This document shows, piece after piece, positions 41,018-51,001 of a DNA stretch of 64,000 bases (its first letter is position 1; each line of letters begins with the position of its first letter). Below the pieces are notes generated by a model that was not told the origin of the DNA, did not search any database, and worked only from the letters and a program-made list of their open reading frames with translations. The stretch covers positions 4,278,001 to 4,342,000 of the forward strand of contig OY781921.1 of NCBI GenBank assembly GCA_963677245.1, given 5' to 3'. Source of the DNA: Saccharicrinis sp963677245. GTDB lineage: Bacteria > Bacteroidota > Bacteroidia > Bacteroidales > Marinilabiliaceae. The translations under genes were made by a program, and so were the position numbers.

Positions 41018-42694
41018 ATGAAGAGTTTGAAAATTCATTTTATGGTAGGAGTGCTCCTGTTTCTAATGGTTATGGAAGGTTGCGTAAAGGATACCATCAA
41101 TGTAGATGATATTTCGGATAAGGCAAACAGAGAATACAGGTTGGATTTACCAGGACTGACGCTAAGAATAGATTCATTAAGTCATTTAGTTGATGAGTTC
41201 GATGGTGCTGATACCATTGTTAAGTATGATGAAAACGGTTTGCTGTATTTGTTTTACGAAACAGAATTTGATGTGAATTGGCCTACGGTATTAGAAGTTA
41301 AAGATGCTTCAGGAACGTATTCGGTTGATATTGTACCGGAAGTTCCTTTTAATTCTCTTAAAAGCGGTGCGAATAATAATGAATATATCATTGAAAATTC
41401 TGAACGAATATATTTAAACGACAATGAGGATGTTAGAGTAGATTCAATTTACCTGGAGAACGCTGATATTCATATGAGTTTTAATGTTCCTCCGGGTGCT
41501 GTTGAATCTATCACAATAAAGATTCCTCAATTATATATTGGCGGGCAATCATTCGAAGATGTAGTTAATCCGGAAACAACAAGTTACTATTCTATCGATG
41601 TTACAGATGGCTATATGAGTTTTATAGATCAGCTAGCTCCTACAGGATATATAGATTTGATTACAGAAATAAAACTACGGGAAGATTATATTCCTGTAAA
41701 TCCAACTCCTGTGTTTATTAGTTACAATATTAGTGATATTGTACCGGATAAAATTGTTGGTTATTTTGGTCAGGATCATATATATGATAATAAAACTTTA
41801 GATATCGAATTTGAAACTTTTGAAACTAAAAATATCGGTGTGGATATTGAATTCAAAGATTTCTTAATTGAGATAGAGACTGAAAATTCGTATGGTTTAC
41901 CATTTCTTTTTACTGCAGATAATTTAACATTTACAGGAAAAACAGAAAGTTCAGATGAGGAAACAAAGTTGGTTAATCTTTTGGATGATTCAAATGTAAT
42001 CTATTTAGAACCGGCTCCCAATGTTGATTCTCCAGTTACTACAATCAAATCATTTAACAGTGAAAATACCGACTTGGTAGAACAAGGAATATTAAAGTTA
42101 ACGGAATTTACACCGTATAAATTAAGTTCCGATATTACAATTATGACCAATCCGGATGGAGACACAGGAAATAGAAATTTTCTTTCAGATGCAAGTTTGA
42201 TTAAATCCAAATTGAGAATGAATGTACCATTATGGATAAAGACTTCTAATTATCATCGTTCAGATACAATTGAGTTCGACTATAATGATGAGTTTGAATC
42301 TGATGATGAGTCATTGTCTGACAAGTTACAAAAGTTAAAAGCTTCTTTTGAATTTGAAAATGGAATGCCTTTCGATATCAACCTGCAGGTTTATTTTGCT
42401 GATGAAAACTATACCTTGGTTGATTCTCTTTTTAAAACAAAAGAAGAACAAGAGGTTATTAAAGCTGCTGAAATTGATTTAACTACTGGAAAAGTAACCA
42501 AGAGCTCATTTTCAACATTCGACGCAGAAGTAACTAAGGAAAACCTGGATCAATGGAAGAGCGGAGATGTTAAATACATTATCATTTATACTAAAGCAGG
42601 AACAAGTGGTGGAGATAAATTTGTGCAGATAGCTAAAGACAATTATTTAAAAGCAGTAAGTTGGTTTACGGCAATTGGAAAAATTGAAGAGTAA
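41018..42694 (+). CDS. Large lipoprotein of unknown function in the OmpA operon
   Basis: A 558-residue lipoprotein from the ATG at 41018; a longer frame from 40982 would overlap the OmpA gene and bury the signal peptide. The lipobox MEGC is near residue 22. The mature part is acidic and beta-rich, with repeated DxxSHL/DS elements (IDSLSHLVDEFDG, YDENGLLYLFYE), and shows no catalytic motif or membrane span. I do not recognise the family. The gaps are 28 bp to the OmpA gene and 14 bp to the barrel gene, so it may be the surface or periplasmic lipoprotein of a three-part complex. Confidence 0.7.
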   Translation: MKSLKIHFMVGVLLFLMVMEGCVKDTINVDDISDKANREYRLDLPGLTLRIDSLSHLVDEFDGADTIVKYDENGLLYLFYETEFDVNWPTVLEVKDASGTYSVDIVPEVPFNSLKSGANNNEYIIENSERIYLNDNEDVRVDSIYLENADIHMSFNVPPGAVESITIKIPQLYIGGQSFEDVVNPETTSYYSIDVTDGYMSFIDQLAPTGYIDLITEIKLREDYIPVNPTPVFISYNISDIVPDKIVGYFGQDHIYDNKTLDIEFETFETKNIGVDIEFKDFLIEIETENSYGLPFLFTADNLTFTGKTESSDEETKLVNLLDDSNVIYLEPAPNVDSPVTTIKSFNSENTDLVEQGILKLTEFTPYKLSSDITIMTNPDGDTGNRNFLSDASLIKSKLRMNVPLWIKTSNYHRSDTIEFDYNDEFESDDESLSDKLQKLKASFEFENGMPFDINLQVYFADENYTLVDSLFKTKEEQEVIKAAEIDLTTGKVTKSSFSTFDAEVTKENLDQWKSGDVKYIIIYTKAGTSGGDKFVQIAKDNYLKAVSWFTAIGKIEE

Positions 42695-42708
42695 TTCCCA
42701 AAATAATA

Positions 42709-44175
42709 ATGAATAAAATGAATAAAGTGATCAGTCTAATACGAAAAAATATTTTATTATGGATGGGAATATTATGTTTCTCCTCCACCGGGGTGCTGGC
42801 TCAAAACTCAAGCTTATTGTATTATTTTGAGAATTTGCCTCAAAGCAACTATTTAAATCCGGCTATGATGCCAAGAGCCAATAGTTTCGTTGGTTTACCG
42901 GGAGCTAGTGGAATTGCCTTGGATTTTAAATCGGATATAGCACCTAAAGATTTAATACAAAAATCTGGAGGTATCTGGGTTCAGCCTTTAGATGCTGATT
43001 TTAATTATGATGAGTTTTACAAAAGCTTTGGAAAATCAGCATCAATAAATGCATCGGTAGCCTATGCTCCTATTTATTTTGGATTTAGAACTAAAAAAGG
43101 ATATTTCACCTTTTCTTTACAGCAGAAGATAAATGCGCGTTTTGGTTTACCAAAGGATTTATTTCGCCTGGCCGAAAAAGGATTTGGAAATGGAGAAACT
43201 TTAGATTTTAAATCCATGCAAACTAAATTGGTTTCGTATCATGAATTATCTTTTGGATATGCGCATCAGATAGATGAAAAACTAACTGTTGGTGTACACT
43301 TGAAACCGTTGTCTGGAATTGCAGCTGCTCAGATGAAATTTAATGAGCTTTCCATTAGTAATAATCTTACATCATACACATTAAATGTAGATGGAAGTGT
43401 ATATTCTTCTATTCCTTTTGTAGAGGTAACTGAGGATGAAAATGGCTTTCCTGATGAAATTGATTCAGATGAAGATTTAGAAAGCTCAGATTTTGTTAAT
43501 CAGGCAACACCAAAATTTAAAAATTTCGGAATAGCTCTGGATTTAGGTGCTGTTTATGATTTGAACAATAAAGTATCATTTTCTGCAGCTTTGAATAATT
43601 TGGGGTATGTGAATTGGAAATCAAATCTCAATTCATCAGAAGCCTCAGGAACATATCGTTTCGAAGGGCCAAATATTAGTATTCAGGAGAGCGACGATAT
43701 TGGTGAATCGTATGAAGCCATTGGTGATAGTATTAGAGACGTTATGGATGCCAATACTGGTAAAGTAAAATTCTCGACAGGATTGAGTCCTGAGTTGATG
43801 CTGGGTTCAGTGTATCATGCTAATCATGTTTTGGATTTAGGTTTTCTTTCAAGGAGTACTTTTGCAAAGTATAATTTTAGACAAGAGTTTGTGTTGTCGG
43901 CTAATTTTAATCTTTATAAAGCATTTAGTACCACACTGGCTTATAACCATGAAATCAAAGGTTCTAAAGATTTGGGACTTGGTTTTGCATTAAGAGGTGG
44001 GCCATTTCAGTTTTATTTGATGTTAAATCACATTCCGTTTTATTATGATAAGATTGAGTCAGATGATAGCAAATTTATTGCACCAACCAAAGCAGAAACT
44101 TTTTCTGTAATGACAGGAATAAACTTTGTATTTGGTAAACATGGGTATCGTAATAAACCAATGATTGGTAGATAA
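42709..44175 (+). CDS. DUF5723-type outer membrane protein
   Basis: A 488-residue exported protein with a signal peptide ending VLAQNSS near residue 32. The mature start LYYFENLPQSNYLNPAMMPRANSF has the asparagine-proline motif shared by PorV/PorP-like outer membrane barrels. The rest alternates short strands (VAYAPIYFGFRTKKGYFTFSL, FGIALDLGAVYDL, TTLAYNHEIKGS) and ends in TGINFVFGKHGYRNK. I place it in DUF5723; the function is unknown. Third and last gene of the operon, followed by a strong terminator. Confidence 0.72.
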   Translation: MNKMNKVISLIRKNILLWMGILCFSSTGVLAQNSSLLYYFENLPQSNYLNPAMMPRANSFVGLPGASGIALDFKSDIAPKDLIQKSGGIWVQPLDADFNYDEFYKSFGKSASINASVAYAPIYFGFRTKKGYFTFSLQQKINARFGLPKDLFRLAEKGFGNGETLDFKSMQTKLVSYHELSFGYAHQIDEKLTVGVHLKPLSGIAAAQMKFNELSISNNLTSYTLNVDGSVYSSIPFVEVTEDENGFPDEIDSDEDLESSDFVNQATPKFKNFGIALDLGAVYDLNNKVSFSAALNNLGYVNWKSNLNSSEASGTYRFEGPNISIQESDDIGESYEAIGDSIRDVMDANTGKVKFSTGLSPELMLGSVYHANHVLDLGFLSRSTFAKYNFRQEFVLSANFNLYKAFSTTLAYNHEIKGSKDLGLGFALRGGPFQFYLMLNHIPFYYDKIESDDSKFIAPTKAETFSVMTGINFVFGKHGYRNKPMIGR

Positions 44176-44200
44176 AACACAATAATTTATACAAAATATT

Positions 44201-44240
44201 GGGGCTATCTCATCTTAATTGAGGTAGCCCCTTTGTTTTT
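44201..44240 (+). terminator. Terminator of the OmpA-lipoprotein-barrel operon
   Basis: GGGGCTATCTC (44201-44211) and GAGGTAGCCCC (44221-44231) form an 11-bp stem with one G-U pair, then TTTGTTTTTTG. Confidence 0.9.
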
Positions 44241-44400
44241 TGTAATGTCTTAATATCAATACCATAAAAAAATCTATACCTGGAATAATAAAATTAAAAG
44301 GTCTAAAATTATATCCTTTTATATTGTAATAATATAGTGGTAATTCTATACTTATATATGCCCAAAAATTATTAAATTGGAGAGAATTCATACTCATTTA

Positions 44401-47400
44401 ATGATTGTACAACAGCAAATATCTAGGTTAAAGATTATTGGGTTATTTCTGTTAATTTCAATTCAACCTCTTTTCGCACAGCAGTTTAATATTAAATTTG
44501 AAAATCTGACAACTGAGGATGGCTTATCGCAGAATAGGGTTGATTGTATTTGTAGAGATAGTCTGGGATTTATGTGGTTTGGGACGGTTACCGGATTAAA
44601 TCGCTATGACGGATATGAGTTTAAAGTTTTTAAAAGCGATCCTAATAATACTAACTCGCTAAGTCATGACTACATAACAAGTATTAAGGAATTTAAAGAT
44701 GGGTTTTTAATTATTGGTACTTATGATGGATTAAATATTTATGATACCAAGATGGATCGGTTCTATCGGTTTTATAATGATTCTACAAAAAAAGGTCAAA
44801 CTTTACCGGGAGATTATATTTATTCTGTAGAGAGGTACAGTGACAATAGTTTTCTTTTGGGAACCAATTTAGGAGTAGCGGTAGTCTCCATACAACTCAA
44901 GGAAAGAGTTCCGCAATTATCATTTCATAAATACCAGGTTTTTGATGACTTTAATTATACCATAAAACATAGTAATATCCGCTCTGCTCATAAGATGGAT
45001 GAAGTGATTTGGCTGGGAACTTCAGATGATGGACTTTTTAGGTTGGATACAAAAAAGAACGAAATAAGAACTATTATCTTACATGATCAGAATGATGTTT
45101 TAGTGAGTAGGATTAATAAGTTTTTACACAATAAACAGAATGAACTTTGGGTGGCAACAAGTACAGGTTTGTACGTTCTGGATAAGGATGGAAACCTTTT
45201 AAAAACCTTTTATAATCGAACAAATGATTACAATGGGATGGCTGGTAATCATGTTCAGGATCTTATAGAAGATACAGACGGAAACTTATGGCTTGGTACT
45301 TATGGAGGATTAAGTTACTATGATAAGAAATATAATGAATTTGTAAACTTTTATAGCGATCCCAATGATGAAAATAGTTTAACAAACGATTTTATTCATT
45401 GTATTTATGACGATGGTAATGGTATTATTTGGATTGGAACAGAAAACGGAGGAGTTAGTAAAATAGATAGAAATACTAAAGTTTTTTACTGGATTCAACA
45501 ATCGGATAGCAACCCCGAAGGATTACAGGGAAATATTATTAATTCAATATTTACCAATAGTGATAATGATTTATGGATTGGTACTTCTGGACAAGGTTTA
45601 AATCATTATAATCGGACAACTGGAAAATTCTCAAGTTTTAAGCACGATGACGATGATGCATCAACAATTTCGGGAGATGTAATTTCGGCAATACTATGTG
45701 ATAAAGATGAAACTATGTGGTTTGGTACCTGGGGCTGGGGATTAAATCGTTTGGATTCTTTAGATGGAAAGCCTGTGTTTACAACGGTTCTTTCGGAACC
45801 TCACGTATTTATTGCAGGAATTGTTGAAGGTAAATACAATCGGCTTTGGGTATCCACATCAGAAGGAGTGTTAGTGAGAGATGAGGAAACTGGCCAGTTT
45901 AATCCCGTTCTGCTACATCAGGTTCTTGGAAATGATATTCGCTATTTTGGAGATATTGAAATAGATGTAAGTGGAAATATTGTTGTTACCACAGAATCAA
46001 CCAGGCTCATTATTATCAGACCACAGAAAGATTATCAAAGGCAACTTAATCCTACTAAGAATGACATTCTTCATTTTAAATATAGTAGAGATTTGCCTAA
46101 TACTTTACCCCGTATGTTGTTAACCTCGCATACGGATAATGACGGTACATTATGGATAGGTTCCAGGGGAAGTGGAATGGTAAAAGTAATTACCAATACA
46201 TTGGATATCTTCGATGCCAGTATGGTTGAGTTTCGGCATTATACAGAAGACCAGGGTTTAAGTGATAATCTGGTGGTTGAAATACTGAGCGATAATCATT
46301 CTAATTTGTGGATTAGTACTGCAAACGGACTATCGCGTTTTAATTACAAAACGGAAACGTTTACTAATTTTTATGAAGAAGATGGTTTAACAAGTAATCA
46401 ATTTTTTTGGTATGCTGCTCACGAAGATTTAAAAGGTAATATGTACTTTGGTACAACAAATGGGGTAAACTATTTTCATCCAGATAGCATTAATATCAAT
46501 ATGCATATACCTGATATATTGATTACCGACTTTAAAATCCTAAATAAAGATGTGGAGATTGGAAGGAAAGGAGTGCGAAATCATATTGTATTGCCGCAGA
46601 GTATAGCTCATGCTCCGGAACTAAACTTATCTTATAAAGATTATATATTTTCTTTTTCATTTTCTTCAACAAATTACTCAGCAACTCATAAAAACAGATA
46701 TGCATATATGCTTGAGGGGTTTGATAAAGATTGGATTTATACAGATTCGGAACATAGAACTGCGAGTTATACAAACATAAAAAAGGGAAGCTATAAGTTT
46801 AGAGTAAAAGCATCTAATAATGATGGTATTTGGAATGAAACAGGAAAGGTCATCAAAATAAATATACTACCACCATTTCATAATACCTTGTTTTTTAAGA
46901 TACTAATTAGTGTGTTGTTGGTTTCTATTGTTTTACTGGCCTATGTATATCGATTAAAGAATTTAGAGCAGAAAACTAAAGAGTTAGAAGCTGAGGTTGG
47001 TAAAAGAACTGATCAGTTGCGTCAGACAAATATGGTACTGAGAGATAAAAACAAGGAAGTTATTTCGCAATATCATGAGATAGAAAATAAAAGTGAAGAA
47101 ATTCAGGCTCAGAACGAGGAGTTGGAAAAACAAAAGGAAGAGATTGAAAATGCTTACAATGAATTAGCTGTTTATCAGAATAAGTTAGAAGACCTGGTAG
47201 ATGAACGAACCAAGGAATTAAAAGAAGCTAAAGAGCATGCGGAAGAAAGCGATCGCTTAAAATCTTCCTTTCTGGCGAATATGAGTCATGAAATAAGAAC
47301 TCCTCTGAATGCCATCATGGGTTTTAGCTCTTTAATCGCTGTTTCTGAATTTTCTGTAGAAGAATTGGAAGAGATGAATGAAATGATTCAAACCAATGGA

Positions 47401-48387
47401 AACGCTCTGATGCAGCTTATTAACGATATTATTGATATTTCTCTCATCGAAGCCAATCAATTAGAAATTTATAAATCTCAATTCGAATTAAACAGTTTTC
47501 TGAATACACTCTATACCAGTATGGAAAGACAGGTTAGTTTAAATGATAAACTGAAAAACCTTAAAGTACAACTGGCTATTCCAAAAGAACTGGAGAAGGA
47601 ACAGGTATTAATTACGACAGATGCCGATCGTTTAACCCAAATTTATAACAACTTATTTGGAAATGCACTTAAGTACACCAAGGAAGGCTCTATAAAAATA
47701 GGATACGAAATTTGTAAAGATAAGAATCAGTTATTGTTTTTTGTAGAAGATACCGGCAAAGGAATAGCTAAAGAGCATTTGAATGATATTTTTGGTCGGT
47801 TTACAAAAATTGAAGAGGATATCTCAATGTTGTACCGGGGTACTGGTTTAGGGTTATCTATATGCTCTAACCTTGTATCTATACTTGGAGGAACTATCCA
47901 TGTGGAGTCAAAGCTGGGAAAAGGGTCGAAGTTTGTTTTTCAATTACCCGTAAATATTCAGGAAGACGGTGAAAAGGTAGATCTGGCTAAGACAAAAAAT
48001 ACTGTTCAGAAAGATGTAAATTGGGAAAACAAAACTATTTTAATTGCTGAGGATGAAATACATAATTTTGAGGTGTTAAAAGCTTTTCTTCGAAAAACGA
48101 AGGTAAATATTTTGTGGGCAAAGAACGGACAAGAAGCAATTGATTTGGTTAAGCAAAAGAATGGAGCTATTTCGTTGGTTTTAATGGATATTAAGATGCC
48201 TGTGTTGAGAGGAGATGAGGCTACAAAAGAAATTAAACTACACTACTCAGTTCCGATTGTGGCACAAACGGCTTATGCTACAACTCCGGAAGTTAAAAAG
48301 TTTATGCAATATGGATTTGATGATTATGTGTTGAAACCAATTGAAAAATCTTTGCTCATAGATAAAATTGGGAAATGGTTATCGTGA
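44401..48387 (+). CDS. Hybrid sensor histidine kinase with a two-component propeller sensor
   Basis: A 1328-residue membrane kinase from the ATG at 44401. A signal peptide is followed by two seven-bladed Reg_prop propellers (about 30-750, recurring LTTEDGLSQNRV, LWIGTSGQGL, DLWIGT) and a Y_Y_Y domain (about 755-825). One transmembrane helix (about 830-852) leads to a long coiled coil (855-950). The kinase core has HisKA SHEIRTPLNA (His963) and an HATPase with GTGLGLSICSNL. A receiver domain ends the chain, with phospho-acceptor Asp1263 in LMDIKMP. Unlike classical HTCS regulators it has no AraC-type DNA-binding domain, so it must signal through another protein. Confidence 0.93.
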   Translation: MIVQQQISRLKIIGLFLLISIQPLFAQQFNIKFENLTTEDGLSQNRVDCICRDSLGFMWFGTVTGLNRYDGYEFKVFKSDPNNTNSLSHDYITSIKEFKDGFLIIGTYDGLNIYDTKMDRFYRFYNDSTKKGQTLPGDYIYSVERYSDNSFLLGTNLGVAVVSIQLKERVPQLSFHKYQVFDDFNYTIKHSNIRSAHKMDEVIWLGTSDDGLFRLDTKKNEIRTIILHDQNDVLVSRINKFLHNKQNELWVATSTGLYVLDKDGNLLKTFYNRTNDYNGMAGNHVQDLIEDTDGNLWLGTYGGLSYYDKKYNEFVNFYSDPNDENSLTNDFIHCIYDDGNGIIWIGTENGGVSKIDRNTKVFYWIQQSDSNPEGLQGNIINSIFTNSDNDLWIGTSGQGLNHYNRTTGKFSSFKHDDDDASTISGDVISAILCDKDETMWFGTWGWGLNRLDSLDGKPVFTTVLSEPHVFIAGIVEGKYNRLWVSTSEGVLVRDEETGQFNPVLLHQVLGNDIRYFGDIEIDVSGNIVVTTESTRLIIIRPQKDYQRQLNPTKNDILHFKYSRDLPNTLPRMLLTSHTDNDGTLWIGSRGSGMVKVITNTLDIFDASMVEFRHYTEDQGLSDNLVVEILSDNHSNLWISTANGLSRFNYKTETFTNFYEEDGLTSNQFFWYAAHEDLKGNMYFGTTNGVNYFHPDSININMHIPDILITDFKILNKDVEIGRKGVRNHIVLPQSIAHAPELNLSYKDYIFSFSFSSTNYSATHKNRYAYMLEGFDKDWIYTDSEHRTASYTNIKKGSYKFRVKASNNDGIWNETGKVIKINILPPFHNTLFFKILISVLLVSIVLLAYVYRLKNLEQKTKELEAEVGKRTDQLRQTNMVLRDKNKEVISQYHEIENKSEEIQAQNEELEKQKEEIENAYNELAVYQNKLEDLVDERTKELKEAKEHAEESDRLKSSFLANMSHEIRTPLNAIMGFSSLIAVSEFSVEELEEMNEMIQTNGNALMQLINDIIDISLIEANQLEIYKSQFELNSFLNTLYTSMERQVSLNDKLKNLKVQLAIPKELEKEQVLITTDADRLTQIYNNLFGNALKYTKEGSIKIGYEICKDKNQLLFFVEDTGKGIAKEHLNDIFGRFTKIEEDISMLYRGTGLGLSICSNLVSILGGTIHVESKLGKGSKFVFQLPVNIQEDGEKVDLAKTKNTVQKDVNWENKTILIAEDEIHNFEVLKAFLRKTKVNILWAKNGQEAIDLVKQKNGAISLVLMDIKMPVLRGDEATKEIKLHYSVPIVAQTAYATTPEVKKFMQYGFDDYVLKPIEKSLLIDKIGKWLS

Positions 48388-48429
48388 TACAAAATAACTT
48401 CATATCACGATAACAACTTAAATATTGAG

Positions 48430-49317
48430 TTATTGATTTATACTGCTTATTCGATAGGCCATTATTCGATTGTTAAAAAAAGAAGGCACTAATAATAAGT
48501 TTAATTCAGGAATATAATCTATATCTGCAGCATTAATTTTTTTCTCACGAGTGTCTAATAATTGAATTTTTGACCAGTCTTTTGCTGATATATAGAAAAT
48601 TTCGCCACTCCAGCTTGAAACAATAAAGTCTTTGTTGCTCAGCTGTACAATTCCGTCGCCATGCCCAATTTCGCTAGTTAATACCATAGTAGTGCTGTCT
48701 CCTTTGTTATAAAAGCCAAACTCATGGCCACCGGAAGTAGCATAGTACAAACCATCTTTACTGTAATAAAGTCCATTTAAGCGGTCAAAATTTTTACTTA
48801 CTAATGTATCCATTTGGCCATCTTTAATAGTGTAAATAGTCCCGCTGGCAGAACCGGATACAAACACAATTCCGTCCGGAGAAACAGTTATATCATTAAG
48901 GTCTGTTTTTCCTTCAACTGGAAATGTATTAATAATGGATTGTGAGGCAATATCAATTTCAACAACCTGGTTAATATCTGTTACAAATAAAGAATTGTTA
49001 ACGATACCCATGCCTTTCGGTCCGCTTAAACCTTCTATCCATTTTTCTTCAAGTATATTACCTAAAGTGTCAATGGTAGATATGAATCCATTACCGTCTA
49101 GTTCCCAAGGAGATTGATTAACATTGGAAACGTAAATAATTCCCGTTGGTTTATGATAAAGCGCAGATTCGCATGTGGTTAAAAGGCTGTCTGTTTGCCA
49201 AACTAGCTGCAGTTTGGGAGCGTACATGGCTTCCTTTATTTTCTTCTTTGTGTTAGAAACACAGGCGCTTAAAGCAATGAGCAATGATGCAGCATAAATG
49301 CATAAATGAATTTTCAT
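48430..49317 (-). CDS. SMP-30/gluconolactonase-like propeller lipoprotein
   Basis: A 295-residue lipoprotein (lipobox LSAC near residue 19) with a six-bladed propeller pattern: CESALYHKPTGIIYVSN near 49, GPKGMGIVNNSLFVTD near 99, DLNDITVSPDGIVFVSG near 139, RLNGLYYSKDGLYYA near 179. This resembles SMP-30/strictosidine-synthase-like proteins, and the conserved Glu and Asn metal-site positions (Glu50, Asn141 region) appear present. The substrate is unknown. It ends 42 bp from the kinase gene (convergent). Confidence 0.75.
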   Translation of the reverse strand: MKIHLCIYAASLLIALSACVSNTKKKIKEAMYAPKLQLVWQTDSLLTTCESALYHKPTGIIYVSNVNQSPWELDGNGFISTIDTLGNILEEKWIEGLSGPKGMGIVNNSLFVTDINQVVEIDIASQSIINTFPVEGKTDLNDITVSPDGIVFVSGSASGTIYTIKDGQMDTLVSKNFDRLNGLYYSKDGLYYATSGGHEFGFYNKGDSTTMVLTSEIGHGDGIVQLSNKDFIVSSWSGEIFYISAKDWSKIQLLDTREKKINAADIDYIPELNLLLVPSFFNNRIMAYRISSINQ

Positions 49318-49404
49318 GTTGATTGTAATTAGGTTAAAAGAATAAATTCTTGTAGAAGTTAATACAATGAAAACACTTACCCAAATTAGAAAAATCTGCA
49401 GAGC

Positions 49405-49890
49405 TTATTCATCCTCTATGAGCTCCTTAATTTCTTGCAGGTGTAAATGAAAATGCCTTAAGAAATCAATAACCATATTTTGCAGACTAACTAAACCATC
49501 TTCTGATTGAGAATCCCACTGCTGTTCCAATTTATTCTCATTAATGTTTTTAATTACATGAACAAAATGAATATGCGTGTATTTCCATAATTGAATGAGG
49601 TCAGACCAGTTTTCTTCCTGATAATTTTGAATAGCAATCCATCTGTCGTTATTTCCATTTGTGGCATAATTAGGAAATATGAATGGACTTTCTTGGTATT
49701 GAAGGTGAATAATACGGTGCGTGTTATTTGATACAGAATCAACCATGTGACCTAAAATCTGTTTAATACTACGGTTTTGGTTATTTTTTCTTGTCTCTAA
49801 TATTTCATTTTTGATGGTTTGTAGGGTTGGTTCCCATGTTTTTAAACCTTCAGAAATCCCTTCGCATGTTGCGTTAAATAAGTTTGGCAT
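49405..49890 (-). CDS. DinB-family protein
   Basis: A 161-residue four-helix-bundle protein with the DinB/YfiT pattern: a first helix LKTWEPTLQTIKNEI, then ILGHMVDSVSNNTHRI with His near residue 48, DRWIAIQNYQEENWSDLI, and the last helix FLRHFHLHLQEIKELI with paired His residues. These His residues usually bind a divalent metal. Members include thiol transferases and stress proteins; no specific role can be given. Same strand and 32 bp behind the 4Fe-4S protein. Confidence 0.82.
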   Translation of the reverse strand: MPNLFNATCEGISEGLKTWEPTLQTIKNEILETRKNNQNRSIKQILGHMVDSVSNNTHRIIHLQYQESPFIFPNYATNGNNDRWIAIQNYQEENWSDLIQLWKYTHIHFVHVIKNINENKLEQQWDSQSEDGLVSLQNMVIDFLRHFHLHLQEIKELIEDE

Positions 49891-49922
49891 AATTGTATAG
49901 TTAAATTGAATGTGAATGCTAT

Positions 49923-50621
49923 TTATAAATCAATGTTTTCAGACATATATTTTTGAGTGTATGAGCAATGTGTTAGGCATAATAAACAGGTTGTACATTG
50001 TTTCACATTGATCCTGGAATCTCGTTTTAGATTTGCTTCCCAAGCTATTCCAAATATACAATTAGAAGGACAAATTTGTACACAACTGTTGCAATTTCCG
50101 CAATCATATTTGGGTAAATCAAATGGATTTGATCTTACAGGAGCATTTGTTAAAACAGAACTCATACTTATAGCGCAACCATATTTTTTTGAAACCAACA
50201 GGTTGTTTTTACCAATCCACCCTAAATTAGCTCTTAATGCTATTGTTTTATGAGGAAGAGGAGCAGTCATATTTTGCTCATCATAATGATGATGATTCAG
50301 CAAATTATTTTCCGATTGAGAAAAAGATGTAAAGCCTTTCTGGTTTAAATAAGAAGAGAGATAGTCTGCTATAGCGTCTGTTTCTTTCTCGGTTTGTGTG
50401 AACTCATCATTTGAAAAATCGCCCTTCTTTTTTAAATCTGCAACGTATGCAGGATTTCTGGTAACATTTTGAATGAACTGAGGAGAAAGAAATTTTACAA
50501 TTAATATGGCATAATTGTATTTAACTAGCGTGAATGCATTAATGTCTGAAATATCCACAAAATGTACCTGATCAGCTCCTTTGGCAACTATTTCTTCGGA
50601 TATTATTTTATTCATGTACAC
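49923..50621 (-). CDS. Short epoxyqueuosine reductase (QueG)-like 4Fe-4S protein
   Basis: A 232-residue protein with two 4Fe-4S motifs, CGNCNSCVQICPSNCIFG and CTTCLLCLTHCSYTQKY, close to the C-terminus. The middle segment RANLGWIGKNNLLVSKKYGCAISMSSVLTNAPV matches the QueG/YhhX corrinoid-binding part. It is shorter than QueG (normally 310-380) and lacks the C-terminal HEAT region, so a different corrinoid or ferredoxin-like role is possible. The start is at 50621 or at 50615. It lies 5 bp behind a receiver gene and 32 bp before a DinB gene. Confidence 0.8.
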   Translation of the reverse strand: MYMNKIISEEIVAKGADQVHFVDISDINAFTLVKYNYAILIVKFLSPQFIQNVTRNPAYVADLKKKGDFSNDEFTQTEKETDAIADYLSSYLNQKGFTSFSQSENNLLNHHHYDEQNMTAPLPHKTIALRANLGWIGKNNLLVSKKYGCAISMSSVLTNAPVRSNPFDLPKYDCGNCNSCVQICPSNCIFGIAWEANLKRDSRINVKQCTTCLLCLTHCSYTQKYMSENIDL

Positions 50622-50626
50622 TTGCC

Positions 50627-51001
50627 TTATGCTTCGGCCATGGCTTGATTTAAACCTTTTACAATTTCATCCATATTAAATGGTTTTCTGAAGTATTGTA
50701 AAATTAGGTTCTCTTTTAAAGCTTTTTGTATCTCATCATTAATGTCATAACCCGTTAGGATAAAATATTTTTTATCCGGATATTTTTCTTTGGCCTGGGT
50801 AATAAACTCAACGCCATTCATTCCGGGCATTTTCATGTCGCTGATAATTGCTTTAATGTCCTTATGCTTGTCAAGCATTACAAGACCTTCATATCCACTA
50901 AAAGCAGTTACAACTTCATAATCCCAGGAAAAGTTTATAGAGAATAATTCAACATTTATTTCTTCGTCATCAATATATAATATTTTCGTTTTTATAGCCA
51001 T
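50627..51001 (-). CDS. Single-domain response regulator
   Basis: A 124-residue CheY-like receiver from the ATG at 51001; the longer frame has no support. ILYIDDEEIN carries the acidic pocket, IISDMKMPGMNG the phospho-acceptor Asp (about residue 54), FILTGYD the Thr, and YFRKPFNMDEI the Lys. No output domain. Possible partners include the hybrid kinase downstream on the other strand, but nothing in the sequence proves it. First gene of a minus-strand run with the QueG-like and DinB genes. Confidence 0.9.
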   Translation of the reverse strand: MAIKTKILYIDDEEINVELFSINFSWDYEVVTAFSGYEGLVMLDKHKDIKAIISDMKMPGMNGVEFITQAKEKYPDKKYFILTGYDINDEIQKALKENLILQYFRKPFNMDEIVKGLNQAMAEA

